From the NCBI RefSeq assembly GCF_000286835.2, contig NZ_AJYD02000038.1:453795-517794 (forward strand): DNA of 64,000 nucleotides, given 5' to 3'. The DNA comes from Enterovibrio norvegicus FF-33 (GTDB taxonomy: Bacteria > Pseudomonadota > Gammaproteobacteria > Enterobacterales > Vibrionaceae). Below the pieces are notes generated by a model that was given only the letters and a program-made list of their open reading frames with translations, searched no databases and was not told the origin of the DNA. How positions within the stretch are numbered: position 1 is the first letter of the stretch; every line of letters starts with the position of its first letter. Of this stretch, positions 56,201-64,000 are shown piece after piece. The translations under genes were made by a program, and so were the position numbers.

Positions 56201-57232
56201 CTAAGTCGAAAGTTCTTTGCGGATTATCTCTGCACCTGCGTTAAGTGCATTTAGCTTCGCGTTTGCGACTTCATGAGATAAGGGTGCCATGCCGCAGTTG
56301 GTGCAAGGGTAAAGGTTCTCTGCATCAACAAACTTGAGCGCTTTTCGTAAGGTTTCCGCGACTTCTTCAGGCGTCTCGATGGTGTTGGTGGCGACATCAA
56401 TCGCCCCGACCATCACTTTCTTACCGCGAATAAGCTCAAGTAGCTCGATCGGCACACGGGAGTTGTGGCACTCGAGAGAGATAATATCGATGTTGGATTT
56501 TTGCAGCTTAGGGAAGATTTCTTCATATTGTCGCCACTCTGATCCCAAGGTCTTTTTCCAATCTGTATTGGCTTTGATGCCATAGCCATAGCAAATATGG
56601 ACGGCGGTTTCGCATTTTAGGCCTTCAATGGCCCTTTCTAACGTGGCGATCCCCCAGTCATTGACCTCATCAAAGAAGACATTAAATGCGGGCTCATCAA
56701 ATTGGATAATATCTACACCAGCCGCCTCTAACTCTTTCGCTTCTTGATTAAGAATTTTGGCAAATTCCCATGCGAGCTTTTCTCGGCTTTTGTAGTGCGC
56801 ATCATAAAGTGTGTCGATCATGGTCATAGGACCAGGTAAAGCCCACTTTATCGGTTGCTTGGTTTGTTGACGTAAGAACTTAGCATCTTCAACAAAAATG
56901 GACTTCTGACGGCTCACCGCGCCGACGACAGTTGGTACGCTTGCATCGTAACGATCACGAATCTTAACAGTTTCACGTTTTTCAAAATCTACGCCATTAA
57001 GGTGCTCTATGAATGTCGTGACGAAGTGTTGGCGTGTTTGTTCGCCATCACTGACAATATCAACCCCTGCGTGTTGCTGCTCTTGCAGTGATAAACGTAA
57101 CGCATCGTGTTTGCCCTGCGCTAACTCCTCATTTTGCAATTTCCAAGGAGACCAAAGCGTCTCGGGCTGCGCCAGCCATAAGGGTTTAGGCAGGCTGCCC
57201 GCGGTCGAGGTAGGTAATAATTTTTTCATCAT
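56201..57232 (-). CDS. mesD: Folate-independent methionine synthase (core-MetE, MesD type)
   Basis: A 343-residue protein corresponding to the C-terminal catalytic half of cobalamin-independent MetE. Zinc ligands are H in VHICYGYG (about 225) and C in YPCTNCGMAPLSH (about 312-324). AGVDIVSDGEQTRQHF and IIQFDEPAF match the active site. It lacks the MetE N-terminal half that binds folate. The partner gene mesX (DUF1852) lies upstream on the same strand, which is the arrangement of the MesD class, known to need MesX and oxygen and to use an unidentified methyl donor. ATG 57232 or the next codon starts the frame. Confidence 0.9.
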   Translation of the reverse strand: MMKKLLPTSTAGSLPKPLWLAQPETLWSPWKLQNEELAQGKHDALRLSLQEQQHAGVDIVSDGEQTRQHFVTTFIEHLNGVDFEKRETVKIRDRYDASVPTVVGAVSRQKSIFVEDAKFLRQQTKQPIKWALPGPMTMIDTLYDAHYKSREKLAWEFAKILNQEAKELEAAGVDIIQFDEPAFNVFFDEVNDWGIATLERAIEGLKCETAVHICYGYGIKANTDWKKTLGSEWRQYEEIFPKLQKSNIDIISLECHNSRVPIELLELIRGKKVMVGAIDVATNTIETPEEVAETLRKALKFVDAENLYPCTNCGMAPLSHEVANAKLNALNAGAEIIRKELST

Positions 57233-57250
57233 AAATTCTGCTGTCTAATG

Positions 57251-57521
57251 GGTTATACCCAAGTAACCTGAAGATGCTCGATTTCAGAGGCCCTCAGAGT
57301 GTTCAATTCAAGGCAAATTCTTGTAGGAATAGTCATTCTATTTCACAGGAATTTAACGATGAAGTGGACGCTCTGAGGGCCTCCCTTCGGGCGAGTTTAC
57401 TGACGCTATGCTCGGTGTTGTCCCTTTTTGATGGAGCTCACTACATCGGCAAAGGGACGCCTTGATCATAACGTCAGTAAAGCTCGCTGAATCCTGCATC
57501 TTCAGACTACTTGGGTATAAT
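57251..57521. repeat. MITE-like nested palindrome between mesX and mesD
   Basis: The ends TTATACCCAAGT...GATGC (57253-57276) and GCATC...ACTTGGGTATAA (57496-57520) are inverted repeats. Inside are GAGGCCCTCAGAG/CTCTGAGGGCCTC (57287-57299, 57371-57383), GCGAGTTTACTGACG/CGTCAGTAAAGCTCGC (57391-57405, 57472-57487) and GTCCCTTT/AAAGGGAC (57419-57426, 57451-57458). No transposase is encoded. Its outer motif TATACCC-A-G recurs at 9254-9311 and 12785. The right end overlaps the last codons and stop of mesX. Confidence 0.8.
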
Positions 57522-58496
57522 CAAAGCGTATTGCGCTGACCAATTCTCAAGAATCGATTGGTAAGGCTTAATGAAATGCTCTTGTGCAAACTTGCCTTGC
57601 TCAATAGCTAACTGACCACGCTCTTCACGGTCATAAACAATTTGAGTGAGCGAATGGTCTGAGTTTTTCAAATTGGGTTGGTAGCACTTCCCTGCGACAG
57701 CATTGGCATTGTAGATCTCAGGTCGGTAGATTCTTTGGAATGTCCCCATTGTGCTGATGGTGCTAATTAGCTCAAGATTGGTGTAATCATTGAGTAAATC
57801 ACCCACAAAATAAAATGCCAAAGGCGCGACGCTATTTGGCGGCATGAAATAGCGCACTTGCAATCCCATTTTTTTGAAGTATTGCTCTGTTAACGACGAG
57901 TCGTTCGGTTGATATTCAAAACCCAAAACAGGATGCTGATTCTCAGTTCGGTGATAGGTTTTATTATCAGACACGCTGAGACATATAACGGGTGGCTTAC
58001 TAAAATGCTGCTTGTACTCATTAGAATTTACGAAATACTTAAACAGCTTTCCATGTAATTCACCAAATTTATTAGGGATACTGAACCCCGGTTTATTTTT
58101 GTTATGGTCTAATAGCAATACGCTGAAATCATAGTCACGAACGTAAGAGGAAAAATTATTTCCGACAATGCCTTCAATGCGTTCGTTGGTTTGATGGTCG
58201 ACAATGTTTGTCTTCAATATTTCTATTGATGGAAAGGCTTGCCCGCGGCTCTCAATGTCCATGTCAACCGAGACGATTTCAAGCTCTACAGAGTAACGAT
58301 CGCCTTTTGGGTTGTCCCAGTGAGCTAAGGAATTAAAGCTATTATCAATCATCTTCAATGCGTTACGCAGGTTTTCTTGACGGCTATCCCCTCTTGCTAA
58401 GTTAGCAAAATTGGTTGTAATTCGGGTGTTATCCGAAGGATGGTAGTTTTCATCGAGACAAATGCTCTTAATCGTAAATGTAAATTCTCTATTCAT
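57507..58496 (-). CDS. mesX: MesX auxiliary protein (DUF1852)
   Basis: A 329-residue soluble protein of the DUF1852 family, start MNREFTFTIKSICLDENYHPSDN, preferred to an in-frame ATG eight codons upstream (58520). DUF1852 proteins (MesX) are needed with MesD for folate-independent, oxygen-dependent methionine synthesis. Conserved segments include NLARGDSRQENLRNAL (about 26-41) and FQRIYRPEIYNANAVAGKCYQP (in the last third). The last codons (IIPK and stop) are supplied by the repeat at 57251-57521. The 274 bases between mesX and mesD contain that element, so the two genes may no longer be tightly co-transcribed. Confidence 0.9.
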   Translation of the reverse strand: MNREFTFTIKSICLDENYHPSDNTRITTNFANLARGDSRQENLRNALKMIDNSFNSLAHWDNPKGDRYSVELEIVSVDMDIESRGQAFPSIEILKTNIVDHQTNERIEGIVGNNFSSYVRDYDFSVLLLDHNKNKPGFSIPNKFGELHGKLFKYFVNSNEYKQHFSKPPVICLSVSDNKTYHRTENQHPVLGFEYQPNDSSLTEQYFKKMGLQVRYFMPPNSVAPLAFYFVGDLLNDYTNLELISTISTMGTFQRIYRPEIYNANAVAGKCYQPNLKNSDHSLTQIVYDREERGQLAIEQGKFAQEHFIKPYQSILENWSAQYALIIPK

Positions 58497-58520
58497 CGTA
58501 ATCTGACACCCTTTCTTCAA

Positions 58521-58834
58521 CCGACAGCCTAAATTTGTTTATTTCCGAGCTTTCTACTCTTTTAGTCATTCTCGCTCGAAATAAAGAAAAACACCTTCTT
58601 ATAACCTACCACTAGAAAATGGCTACATTTCTCTAGGTTCAAAGCAGAATCTATTTATACGTGGTTGAAAATCAGATTAACAATGGTTTTACCTCACAAT
58701 CATCATGAGAAATATTCATGATCTATTTTATTTGAAAGTCCTACCAACGGTCAGTTATATTCACACCCCTAAAATACGGACACACTGTGTTTATTTAGTA
58801 TTAAATCCCCTCCCTATATTAAAAAGTGAGCTAA
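58521..58834. other. Divergent intergenic region mesX / TauE permease
   Basis: About 310 AT-rich bases with promoters for both flanking genes. I looked for MetJ boxes and a methionine- or cobalamin-type riboswitch and saw neither. Confidence 0.35.
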
Positions 58835-59647
58835 ATGAGTGAATTGCTATTGTTGTTTATATACTGCGCGCTACTAGGCTGTGGTGTGGGTTTTTTGGCA
58901 GGGCTACTAGGTATTGGCGGAGGACTCGTTATTGTCCCTGTTCTCACCAGCATTTTGCTCTATTTTTCGATTCTACCTTCTGAGCAAGTGGTGATCGTTG
59001 CGATCGCCACATCGTTAGCGTCGATATTATTCACCTCCACATCTTCCGCCATCGCGCACCACAAGAATGGCAATGTGCCATGGGATTTAGCCCCGTGGAT
59101 AATGACGGGCGTCGCCCTCGGTGCTCTGATCAGCGGATTTATGGCTGCACTGTTGCCAGAGGATGTGGTTCGATTAGTGTTTGCCGTTAGCGTTGTGCTT
59201 ATCGCATTGAAAATGTTATACAGCAGCCGTAAAAAAGATGATGCGACAGATCGTCAATTGCCCAATAAAGGTGTGTTAACCCTGCTCACAACCATCACCG
59301 GTGGTTTGTCTGCCATGATCGGTATCGGTGGCGGTGCTCTCTTGGTTCCTCTATTGACGTTTTTCTCACTTGATATGAAGAAGGCTATCGGGTGTGCATC
59401 AGCATGCGGCATTGTGATCGCGTTATTTGGCTCTGTTGGTTACATCAGTTCTGGAAGTGCGCATTTTGCTTTAGCGGATGGTTTTTTGGGGTTTGTCTAT
59501 CTTCCGGCTTTATTTGGCATTGTTTGTACTTCGTGGTTTACCGCACCTTTGGGGGCAAAAGCAACGCATCACCTGCCCGTTCCGACGATCAAAAAAGTCT
59601 TCGCCGTATTACTGTTGGCCATGGCAGCCAATATGGTGATGAGCTAA
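58835..59647 (+). CDS. TauE/SafE family permease
   Basis: Inner-membrane protein of 270 residues with about eight helices. The duplicated motif GFLAGLLGIGGGLVIVP (about 19-35) and its second-half copy GLSAMIGIGGGALLVPLL (about 157-174) are the family signatures. TauE/SafE proteins export sulfite, sulfoacetate or related anions; substrate unknown here. Proximity to the methionine genes suggests a sulfur-related role, weakly. A terminator follows at 59678. Confidence 0.87.
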   Translation: MSELLLLFIYCALLGCGVGFLAGLLGIGGGLVIVPVLTSILLYFSILPSEQVVIVAIATSLASILFTSTSSAIAHHKNGNVPWDLAPWIMTGVALGALISGFMAALLPEDVVRLVFAVSVVLIALKMLYSSRKKDDATDRQLPNKGVLTLLTTITGGLSAMIGIGGGALLVPLLTFFSLDMKKAIGCASACGIVIALFGSVGYISSGSAHFALADGFLGFVYLPALFGIVCTSWFTAPLGAKATHHLPVPTIKKVFAVLLLAMAANMVMS

Positions 59648-60301
59648 CACAAGATCCAAGGATTTTGCCCACAAAACAAGCCCCTCTTTTCGGGGCTTTT
59701 CAGTGTTGGTCGATTTATTCGAGAGAATCGGCTCGGAAAAACTAACGGCATTGTCACACCCAGATCACATAAAGAGATTGAGTCTGGCGTTCAAATGCTG
59801 AAGTGAAGTAAAGACGAGAACAATATCGCTCTGTGTCTATGGCCCTATGTATCGCTCAGATTTAGCGTTCACACCACCCCAATCAATTGAGACGCCTAGA
59901 TCCAAACGCGACCATCTTGAATGCCCCCTCCTTAAGTGCACTCGCATTGCTTGCCAGACATCTCTCAAATTCAAATGTTGAATTCGTATTACTTGATGAC
60001 TTTTAAGGTAATTTCAATGTGTTACACGTTCACCTTTTGAGAAACCAAGCGCGCATTTCATAGGGTGACTTTTGTTAGTATTCTAGTTTGGTTTATTATT
60101 AGCTGCTTACATGTTACTAATTGATGTTACGTCGGAACATCTGTAAACCGTATTGACCAAATGCTACCTCAAAGAAATGCTAACGGCATTCTGCAGGTAG
60201 TACAGAATGAAAACTAGAGAAAAGGCTTACTGACAAAAAGTTGGAGGCTTGCATCTTTATTATTTTGACGCACAGCGTCGAGCCAAACTAGAGGGAACAC
60301 T
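59648..60301. other. Long intergenic region with terminator, no gene seen
   Basis: Starts with a terminator (AAGCCCC...GGGGCTT followed by TT, 59678-59700). The next 600 bases have no plausible frame. CTAACGGCATT occurs twice (59740-59750 and 60179-60189). The yjf operon promoter should lie near the right end; no sigma-54 type GG/GC pair with correct spacing was found. Confidence 0.45.
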
Positions 60302-60688
60302 ATGACCTGGCAATTGAATGATCTGCAAACACTGCTGGCTGAACATGATGGTTGGAGTGTCGCTGAAGCTGGAGAGTCCTTATGTTTAACCAATGAGGAT
60401 GGTATCGAAGCATTTCTGGCCGTTGCCGGAGAGCAAATTCTCGTAGAGGCCCTACTGTTTCCACAAGACGCAGTAAAAGACGTTTCTGGTTTAAATGACA
60501 CCATACTACGTACCCACAAAATGTTCCCTCTCAGCACTATCGGTATAAACGAAATCGGCGGAGACAGTTATTACACCGCATTTGGTTCGCTTTCATCACA
60601 ATCAAAGGCAGAGACTGTCGTGATTGAAGTCGCCACACTGTTTCGTAATATCGAAGCATTTCTCGAACTGTACCAAGATTACCTATAA
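60302..60688 (+). CDS. yjfI: YjfI, DUF2170 family protein
   Basis: A 128-residue acidic cytoplasmic protein. The order WQLNDLQTLLAEHDGW, LCLTNEDGIEAF, THKMFPLSTIGI is typical of DUF2170. First gene of the operon yjfI-J-K-L-M-C seen also in E. coli, where its function is unknown. AGAGGGA precedes the ATG. Twelve bases separate it from yjfJ. Confidence 0.88.
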   Translation: MTWQLNDLQTLLAEHDGWSVAEAGESLCLTNEDGIEAFLAVAGEQILVEALLFPQDAVKDVSGLNDTILRTHKMFPLSTIGINEIGGDSYYTAFGSLSSQSKAETVVIEVATLFRNIEAFLELYQDYL

Positions 60689-60700
60689 GGAAGCACCACG

Positions 60701-61390
60701 ATGAGCGTATGGAAAAAGTTATTTACGGCGATTAAAGGTGGCGCAACCGAAGCAGCAGAATCAGTTGCAGACAATCAAGCATTGCGCATCTTAGATCAAG
60801 AAATCCGCGATGCAAAAGAAGAGTTACGACGCTCAGACAATGCTCTGGTCGGCATTATTGCCAAGCGAAAACTCTCTGCTCAAAAAGTCGCAGGCTTTGA
60901 AAGCAGTATTACCGAATATGAAGGTCATGCACGCGCTGCCATGGAGAAGGGTCAGCAAGATCTGGCGCTCGAATGTGCAACTCGCGTCGCCACACTTCGC
61001 AACGAGCAAGATGCCGAAAACATCTATTTGCAACAGTTCACTCAGTCAGAAAAGACGCTAAAAACCAATATTGCGCAAGCCAAGGATAAATTGCGCCAAC
61101 TTGAGCAACAAGTTGATGTGGTGAAAGCCAATGAATCTGTGCAACGTGCTCAAGCTGCGGTGTCGAATACTAACTTAGGCGCGAACGCAAAAATGCACAC
61201 TGCTGTTGAATCGTTGGAGCGAATCAAAAATCGCCAACAAGAGCGCCAAGCGCAATTCGAAGCGGCAACAGAACTCGAACAAGAACAATCGGGCAGCAGC
61301 CTTGATAAAAAATTGTCTGAAGCCGGTATCACGGGCAGTCAAAGTGCATCTGCTGAAGATGAACTTGCGCGTATTTTAGGCAAAAAGTAA
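60701..61390 (+). CDS. yjfJ: PspA/IM30-family protein YjfJ
   Basis: A 229-residue protein that is almost wholly coiled-coil (about 25-200), starting MSVWKKLFTAIKGGATEAAES. It is a paralogue of phage shock protein A, an ESCRT-III-like membrane-remodelling protein, though the N-terminal amphipathic helix is short. The tail has a linker and a final helix EDELARILGKK. Likely role: membrane integrity within the Yjf system. A hairpin lies between it and yjfK. Confidence 0.88.
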   Translation: MSVWKKLFTAIKGGATEAAESVADNQALRILDQEIRDAKEELRRSDNALVGIIAKRKLSAQKVAGFESSITEYEGHARAAMEKGQQDLALECATRVATLRNEQDAENIYLQQFTQSEKTLKTNIAQAKDKLRQLEQQVDVVKANESVQRAQAAVSNTNLGANAKMHTAVESLERIKNRQQERQAQFEAATELEQEQSGSSLDKKLSEAGITGSQSASAEDELARILGKK

Positions 61391-61492
61391 CCGTCTCACG
61401 CTAAGGCAATACCGCTTTGCGACGTTTAAAACGGTGACAGACTCATCCATTCTGTTATCGTTTCTTCGCAGAGTACTGCCAAGTAATTGCTG

Positions 61493-61517
61493 AATGCGTG
61501 AGAGGTTTTCACGCATT
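61493..61517 (+). promoter_or_regulatory. Intra-operon hairpin between yjfJ and yjfK
   Basis: AATGCGTGA (61493-61501) pairs with TCACGCATT (61509-61517) around a seven-base loop in the 153-base gap. No T-run follows. It could protect the 3' end of the yjfI-J mRNA or lower downstream expression. Confidence 0.5.
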
Positions 61518-61543
61518 TATATATTCTGACCCTCGGTGTTTAT

Positions 61544-62179
61544 ATGTTTAGTTGGTTGAAGAAAAACAAAGCCACTCCCCCGCCAGAAGCCAGCGCACCT
61601 GAGGTACTCGGGTTGCGACTCGGCGGTGCCATAGAGCTTGATGACTTGAAGTTTCGCCTCATGGAGCCGGTGTTAACCATTGAGCAGGCTTCACGCACCC
61701 AAATCATCAAAGCCGTTGGCGAAGTGAAACTAGATGCCCACACTCGGTTGTTGAGGTTCTATACCGATGACGACGGGTACTTCCAAGTATTGCAGTCTGG
61801 CACCAGCGATGCCGATGTGAGTGAAGTGAAACTGTTTTATTTTTACGAATCAAAACCTGTCGATACCGACGCAGCGTGGAATGATTGGATAAACAATAAA
61901 ATTGTCCAACCGCATTGGGAACTCGATGGCATGACTTACGAGAAAGTCTGGGACAACACACAGCCAGTAGCGATGACGGAAAAAACCTGGGCCGAAGATG
62001 GCAGCACATCAACAACCGACCAGTTCATCATGGTTTATGAACGGGAAGCTGGCGAAGATATCTTCGAATCCTTGCTCGTCTCTGGCGAAGAAATCATTTC
62101 AGGTGGTCGTGCTGAACATGCCGTTGTCCTAAGCACGGGTATTCAGCTCTCTCCTACCGACTTTACCGTGGCGGGCTAA
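61544..62179 (+). CDS. yjfK: YjfK, DUF2491 family protein
   Basis: A 211-residue soluble protein beginning MFSWLKKNKATPPPEA. Predicted beta-rich core with VLGLRLGGAIELDDLKFR (about 21-38), YTDDDGYFQVLQ and TDQFIMVYEREAG, all typical of DUF2491. No signal peptide or catalytic motif seen. Third gene of the yjf operon, ribosome site GGTG upstream. Function unknown. Confidence 0.87.
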   Translation: MFSWLKKNKATPPPEASAPEVLGLRLGGAIELDDLKFRLMEPVLTIEQASRTQIIKAVGEVKLDAHTRLLRFYTDDDGYFQVLQSGTSDADVSEVKLFYFYESKPVDTDAAWNDWINNKIVQPHWELDGMTYEKVWDNTQPVAMTEKTWAEDGSTSTTDQFIMVYEREAGEDIFESLLVSGEEIISGGRAEHAVVLSTGIQLSPTDFTVAG

Positions 62180-62216
62180 TCCCACCGCCATTTATCACAT
62201 TCAGAAAGGAACTCTT

Positions 62217-62633
62217 ATGTCTCAACTCGAACTTTCATTAGCAAGCCTAGGCTCATTTGCTCTCTATCTCGGCCTGTCAATTTTGTTTTTGATGATCTTC
62301 AAGTTCGTCTATATCCGCATCACACCTTATGACGAATGGCAGTTGCTAAAAGAAGAAAATAATATCGCAGCCGCTCTTACCCTGTCGGGTGCATTTATCG
62401 GCTACAGCTTAGCCATCGCCAGTGCCGCGAGTAATTCAGTCAACCTCTTGGATTTTGCCATTTGGGGCGTTGTTGCACTTGTCGCCCAAATTCTTGCATT
62501 CTTGATTGTCAGATACGGCTTCATGCCAAAACTGGTTGAACGCATCCAAAATAATGAGATCCCAGCAGGTATTGTTATGGGTTCGATGTCCATTTCCATT
62601 GGCCTGCTTAACGCAGCTTGTATGACCTACTAG
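62217..62633 (+). CDS. yjfL: YjfL, DUF350 membrane protein
   Basis: A 138-residue inner-membrane protein with four helices in two repeats. EENNIAAALTLSGAFIGYSLAIASA (about 44-68) and NNEIPAGIVMGSMSISIGLLNAA (about 112-134) show the DUF350 pattern of charged N/E followed by small-residue helices. AAAGGAAC precedes the ATG. Its stop is 11 bases before yjfM. Confidence 0.9.
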   Translation: MSQLELSLASLGSFALYLGLSILFLMIFKFVYIRITPYDEWQLLKEENNIAAALTLSGAFIGYSLAIASAASNSVNLLDFAIWGVVALVAQILAFLIVRYGFMPKLVERIQNNEIPAGIVMGSMSISIGLLNAACMTY

Positions 62634-62644
62634 GAGATGTTGAC

Positions 62645-63244
62645 ATGAAAAGAAGCCAACAGGTCATAAAACCACGCCTGCGCAAAAGCTGGCGACCTGC
62701 AGTACCGAGCGTTACCGTCGCCGCCATTGTGTTGGTGTCCGGTTGCAGTGACAACGGCAAAGAAATGAACATTTATGCCAATGTCACGGATTGTGTTGAC
62801 GATAATCCAGGATACAGCAGCGAATGCCGCGCGGCCTATCAAGATGCCGTGGATGACGCAGCCAGCACAGCGCCAAAATATAACTCACAGGATGACTGCG
62901 GCGCCGAATTCGGCTACGAGAACTGTGTACGTGCTCCTCAGAATAACTGGTTCATGCCAGCAATGGCCGGATTCATGTTTGGGCAAGCCATCAATAACCG
63001 ATCTTACTACCACCAGCCCATGTTTAGTTCTTCTTATCCTGGAAGTCGGTATTACGGTGATTGGGTCTCTTCTGACGGGTACTCTTACGGCAGAAAAAGC
63101 AAATATTCAAAGGTCTACGTCCCTCAAGATCACCTCAAGCAGAAACCCGCTGTCAGCAAAACAATCTCTCGTGGCGGTTTTGGTTCTAAGGTTGCAGCAA
63201 AATCGAGCTGGAGCCGCTCTAGCAGCAAAGGTTGGGGCGGGTAG
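62645..63244 (+). CDS. yjfM: YjfM, DUF1190 family lipoprotein
   Basis: A 199-residue exported protein. A basic N-terminus and hydrophobic stretch end in VLVSGCSD (about 27-34), a lipobox. The mature part has paired cysteines, a Tyr/Ser-rich repeat zone (HQPMFSSSYPGSRYYGDW) and a low-complexity Ser/Lys/Gly tail, as in DUF1190. Starts at ATG 62645 with AGGAG upstream. Function unknown; conserved with yjfL and yjfC. Confidence 0.85.
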   Translation: MKRSQQVIKPRLRKSWRPAVPSVTVAAIVLVSGCSDNGKEMNIYANVTDCVDDNPGYSSECRAAYQDAVDDAASTAPKYNSQDDCGAEFGYENCVRAPQNNWFMPAMAGFMFGQAINNRSYYHQPMFSSSYPGSRYYGDWVSSDGYSYGRKSKYSKVYVPQDHLKQKPAVSKTISRGGFGSKVAAKSSWSRSSSKGWGG

Positions 63245-63442
63245 CGCTATCCTTCATGTCAGTGTCAGTGGCCACAGGGATCCTGTTGGCCATGGCTACT
63301 CTGTTGATCATGCCATGCTGTTGACCAGGGCTTAACCTGACGTAGCATGATCTCTGCCCCACTCTATTTCTCGTTATTTGCCTCTTTCGCGGTGTAAAAA
63401 ACTCGCGTATTGAACAACGCCAACAACTTATGGATCTCGTTG

Positions 63443-64000
63443 ATGTTTAGAGTTAGCAGTACCCCTCGCCCACATTGGAAAAAGCTCGCAGATGAATACG
63501 GGTTCGGCTTTCACACCATGTATGGCGAACCGTATTGGGACGAATCCGCTTACTACCAGTTCACCTTAAAGCAAATTGAGGAAGACCTTGAAACGCCAAC
63601 CGAAGAACTGCATGAAATGTGCTTAGACGTTGTCGATCATGTTGTCAAAGACGAATACTGGCTAAAGCGCTTTCAGATCCCACAATCACGTTGGCAAGGT
63701 ATTTTGGACTCTTGGACAGCACGCGAACCATCGCTCTATTCAAGGCTCGATCTTGCTTACAACGGCAGCGGTCATGCCAAGCTATACGAAAACAATGCGG
63801 ATACACCCACTTCTGTGTTCGAGACGGGTTTTTGGCAATGGGTTTGGTTAGAAGAAATGGTTAACAGTGGCAAGATCAGGCGTGATGCCGATCAGTTCAA
63901 TTTGCTACAAGATTTATTGATCCGAAGATTTAAAGAGTTAGGTCGTCGATTCCCGGGGAAAACGCTGCATTTCTCCTGCTGTCGCGACACAGAAGAAGAT
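63443..64000 (+). CDS. yjfC: Glutathionylspermidine synthase-like protein (YjfC), partial
   Basis: ATP-grasp family protein cut off by the window end; 186 codons are visible. N-terminal RPHWKKLADEYGFGFHTMYG, YWDESAYY, PSLYSRLDLAYNG (about 93-105) and LYENNADTPTS are conserved in the YgiC/YjfC group. The SRLDL and ENNADTP motifs belong to the amide-forming synthetase fold of glutathionylspermidine synthases, but the true substrates of YjfC are unknown. Last gene of the yjf operon, 198 bases after yjfM. Confidence 0.87.
   Translation, partial: MFRVSSTPRPHWKKLADEYGFGFHTMYGEPYWDESAYYQFTLKQIEEDLETPTEELHEMCLDVVDHVVKDEYWLKRFQIPQSRWQGILDSWTAREPSLYSRLDLAYNGSGHAKLYENNADTPTSVFETGFWQWVWLEEMVNSGKIRRDADQFNLLQDLLIRRFKELGRRFPGKTLHFSCCRDTEED

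Noticed and set aside
58497-58834. S-box, cobalamin riboswitch or MetJ operator upstream of mesX
   Set aside because: No AGACGTCT-type tandem boxes and no riboswitch core sequence could be found.
59392-59745. Overlapping 117-codon frame in the TauE gene
   Set aside because: It is a frame-shifted shadow of the permease with no ribosome site or family match.
60190-60301. Sigma-54 promoter for the yjf operon
   Set aside because: TTGGAGGCTTGCA looks similar, but the spacing between GG and GC is six bases instead of ten.
1-64000. CRISPR array, prophage or complete insertion sequence
   Set aside because: No regularly spaced repeats, phage structural genes or transposase frames were seen. The attC sites are the only array-like repeats.

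Overview
The window reads as chromosomal DNA of a marine gammaproteobacterium of the Vibrionaceae. The evidence is an IntIA-type chromosomal integron integrase with VCR-like attC sites, many enzymes close to Vibrio/E. coli orthologues (uvrY-uvrC-pgsA, nfsA-grxA-ybjL, sdaC-sdaA, the yjfI-to-yjfC operon), moderate base composition and dispersed hairpin repeats. A Grimontia/Enterovibrio-type genome is plausible, but this is inference only; no rRNA or tRNA is present to settle it.

Layout. 1-1890: platform end of a chromosomal integron: two cassettes with attC sites, the attI region, a LexA box and intI. 2131-9144: housekeeping and serine catabolism: class I fumarase, pabB, nudL, sdaC, sdaA. 9321-17496: an ECF sigma factor, an OFA-type MFS transporter, the redox pair nfsA/grxA with ybjL, and a PhoP/PhoQ-like two-component system. 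17615-20696: pgsA, uvrC, uvrY as one operon. 21067-25081: amidotransferase, sulfotransferase, MFS transporter and 5-hydroxyisourate hydrolase.

25328-48280 holds the most striking content: a split aromatic catabolism locus. A TRAP transporter diverges from a GntR regulator, a Gfo/Idh/MocA dehydrogenase, type II dehydroquinase and a fused 3-dehydroshikimate dehydratase (QuiC); together these should import quinate/shikimate-like compounds and turn them into protocatechuate. About 10 kb further on, a minus-strand operon (galD/ligU-type tautomerase, ligI, ligK, ligJ, ligA, ligB, ligC, then an aldo/keto reductase) encodes every known enzyme of the protocatechuate 4,5-cleavage pathway to pyruvate and oxaloacetate, with a divergent AraC-type regulator. 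Between the halves lie an M28 peptidase lipoprotein, a GNAT enzyme, an MFS protein with a long soluble tail, an Ig-like/lectin-like lipoprotein, a DUF2867-type protein and an NRAMP-like transporter lacking the metal-binding motifs.

49341-59647: PAP2 phosphatase, adenine deaminase-like enzyme, exported YtcJ-like amidohydrolase, membrane glycosyltransferase-like protein, gltS, a folate-independent methionine synthase pair (mesD/mesX) separated by a nested-palindrome repeat that supplies the end of mesX, and a TauE/SafE permease. 60302-64000: the yjfI-J-K-L-M-C operon (PspA-like protein, DUF350 membrane protein, glutathionylspermidine-synthase-like enzyme), the last gene cut by the window end. 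No CRISPR array, prophage or intact insertion sequence was seen.
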